Source: Polydactylus sextarius
Taxonomy: Eukaryota > Chordata > Actinopteri > Polynemidae
Direction: 5' to 3'
Length of the DNA: 64,000 nucleotides
Assembly (NCBI GenBank): GCA_016801845.1
Contig: CM028921.1
Span: 11,136,775-11,200,774, forward strand
Shown: positions 63,021 to 64,000 of the stretch, in pieces
Numbering within the stretch: the stretch's first letter is position 1
Layout: the number at the start of each line of letters is the position of its first letter
Notes under the pieces: model-generated
The model's database searches: none
Told to the model about the DNA's origin: nothing
What the model saw: only the letters and a program-made list of their open reading frames with translations
Program-made: the position numbers and the translations under genes

Positions 63021-63898
63021 TGAAATCCAATATTTCTAATATTTATAAAACTTTGAAAACACAAGTTTCTCAAAATTCCCATTAAATTCCAATATGTATT
63101 TCTCTGCATGGAACAGTAACAAGACATAGTTGGATATGAAGTGCTATGATAATAATTGACTAATAATAATTAAATTGGCTTCATGCTTTAAAAACACACA
63201 TTTCACATATACACACACCCCAAAAATAAATCTGTATCTGTCACATTATCTCTTATAATTAATTCTCTCTTACTCCTCAAAAAAAAGAACATGTTTTATA
63301 GAAAATGAATTAAACTCCATTATGAACCATTTTTCCACCTAGTTACTCTATTTAACTCTCCTCATAAAATATTATGTGCTATCAGCTTTTATATAATTTA
63401 TAATTATATAAAAGTAAAAATAAAAATATGAAACACTGCTTTTAAATTCAAAATAATTATTAGTTAAAATGCATTAATGTTGTAGTATGTAGTTAATGTA
63501 ATGTTAATTGTAATAATCTACAAGTTTTTTTACACTTGGACAGAAATTGTGGAAAAAGAAACATTTGAGTGGTGGAAAAAAAAAAAGAGAAAATCCTTGA
63601 ACCTGTTTTTCTTTTCCATAAAATGAACATTGCTGTGATATTTTATTTTCTAGGAGAGATAAATAACCTCCTGTGGTCTGATCACAGACATGGTGAGCGT
63701 GAGTCACGTTTCATTGTGAGGTATTATTAGCTCGCTTTTTTCTTTTCTCTCTCTCTCTCTCTCTTTTTTTTTTTTTTCCGGACATGCGGGATAAAGTCGG
63801 CTCACCACAACGTTTTTTAACTTTTGCCTCTCGACTCGTGTTTGTAACATTGTGGCCCAGAGTTAGTGCTTTTCATCATATGATCATCAGGGACAACA

Positions 63899-63954
63899 TC
63901 ACCACTACCACTACCACTACCACTACCACTATCATCATCATCACCATCATCATA
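63899..63954. repeat. (ACT)n/(ATC)n triplet repeat
   Basis: ACC/ACT triplets passing into ATC triplets; flanked on both sides by ATCATATGAT-like palindromes. Confidence 0.9.
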
Positions 63955-64000
63955 TGATATATCTGGAACATCAATACTGCGCATGTCTTGTGTCCACCAT

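Larger units (their letters stand above)
62464..64000. other. AT-rich right end, no gene recognised
   Basis: It holds a GT/GC alternating tract, (GA)n at 62.83 kb, (TC)n at 63.75 kb and an ACT/ATC triplet array. A 39-nt segment at 63654-63692 is bounded by TTTTCTAG and ATG|GTGAGC and could be a small exon on the plus strand. Nothing else was seen. Confidence 0.45.

Noticed and set aside
63660..63715. CAGACATGGTG as the start of ppara
   Set aside because: The frame continues only nine codons before a stop and does not show the acidic N-terminus expected of Ppara.
24000..64000. Search for let-7 miRNA sequences upstream of wnt7b
   Set aside because: I scanned for TGAGGTAGTA and TACTACCTCA by eye and found only short partial matches (for example near 6783 and 9047) without the rest of the mature sequence or a hairpin.
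1..64000. tRNA, rRNA, CRISPR arrays or bacterial operons
   Set aside because: No T-loop consensus with a paired acceptor stem, no regularly spaced repeats with unique spacers, and the sequence is plainly vertebrate-like.

Overview
This window looks like vertebrate, most likely teleost fish, chromosomal DNA. It has intron/exon structure, long AT-rich non-coding stretches, many (CA)n/(GT)n microsatellites, a decayed fish-type Tc1 transposon and other dispersed repeats typical of teleosts. Only one gene can be named with confidence: a Wnt ligand gene, wnt7b, on the minus strand. The fish paralogue (ba or bb) cannot be decided here.

Layout. wnt7b occupies about 1-23.3 kb and is transcribed right to left. 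Two mutually exclusive first coding exons (20700-20782 and 23203-23273) each end in the same phase and can splice to exon 2 (16587-16813), which splices to exon 3 (840-1111). The last exon, with the palmitoleoylation site and the cysteine-rich C-terminal domain, lies beyond the left edge. Intron 2 (about 15.5 kb) holds simple repeats, a small transposon-like inverted-repeat element (about 13.03-13.27 kb) and two unexplained open or exon-like segments (2302-2817 minus, 5153-5318 plus). A TATA box on the minus strand near 23.97 kb suits the distal first exon; the proximal one sits in a CpG-richer, CCAAT-containing segment.

From 24 kb to the right end I found no recognisable protein-coding gene. 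This 40 kb holds a 30.0-30.5 kb repeat with three DR1-type nuclear-receptor half-site pairs, a dead Tc1-like transposase (about 41.28-42.27 kb), several teleost dispersed-repeat fragments, many microsatellites, and a few isolated promoter-like or exon-like signals. These include a minus-strand YY1-type start with a donor near 34.1-34.2 kb, a CpG-rich segment ending in a donor at 47.75 kb, a 37-nt exon-like segment at 53.5 kb, and a TATA box with a strong donor at 61.3-62.5 kb. They could belong to non-coding transcripts or 5' exons of a gene further right. In mammals the let-7a-3/let-7b host transcript and PPARA lie upstream of WNT7B, but no let-7 sequence and no PPARA coding exon is visible here.

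The most interesting observation concerns translation of wnt7b. The distal-first-exon transcript carries an upstream ATG whose frame stays open through exon 1, exon 2 and most of exon 3 (169 codons overlapping Wnt7b). The proximal first exon has a three-codon upstream ORF whose stop overlaps the Wnt start (ATGA). All calls come from reading the sequence only; no alignment or database search was run.
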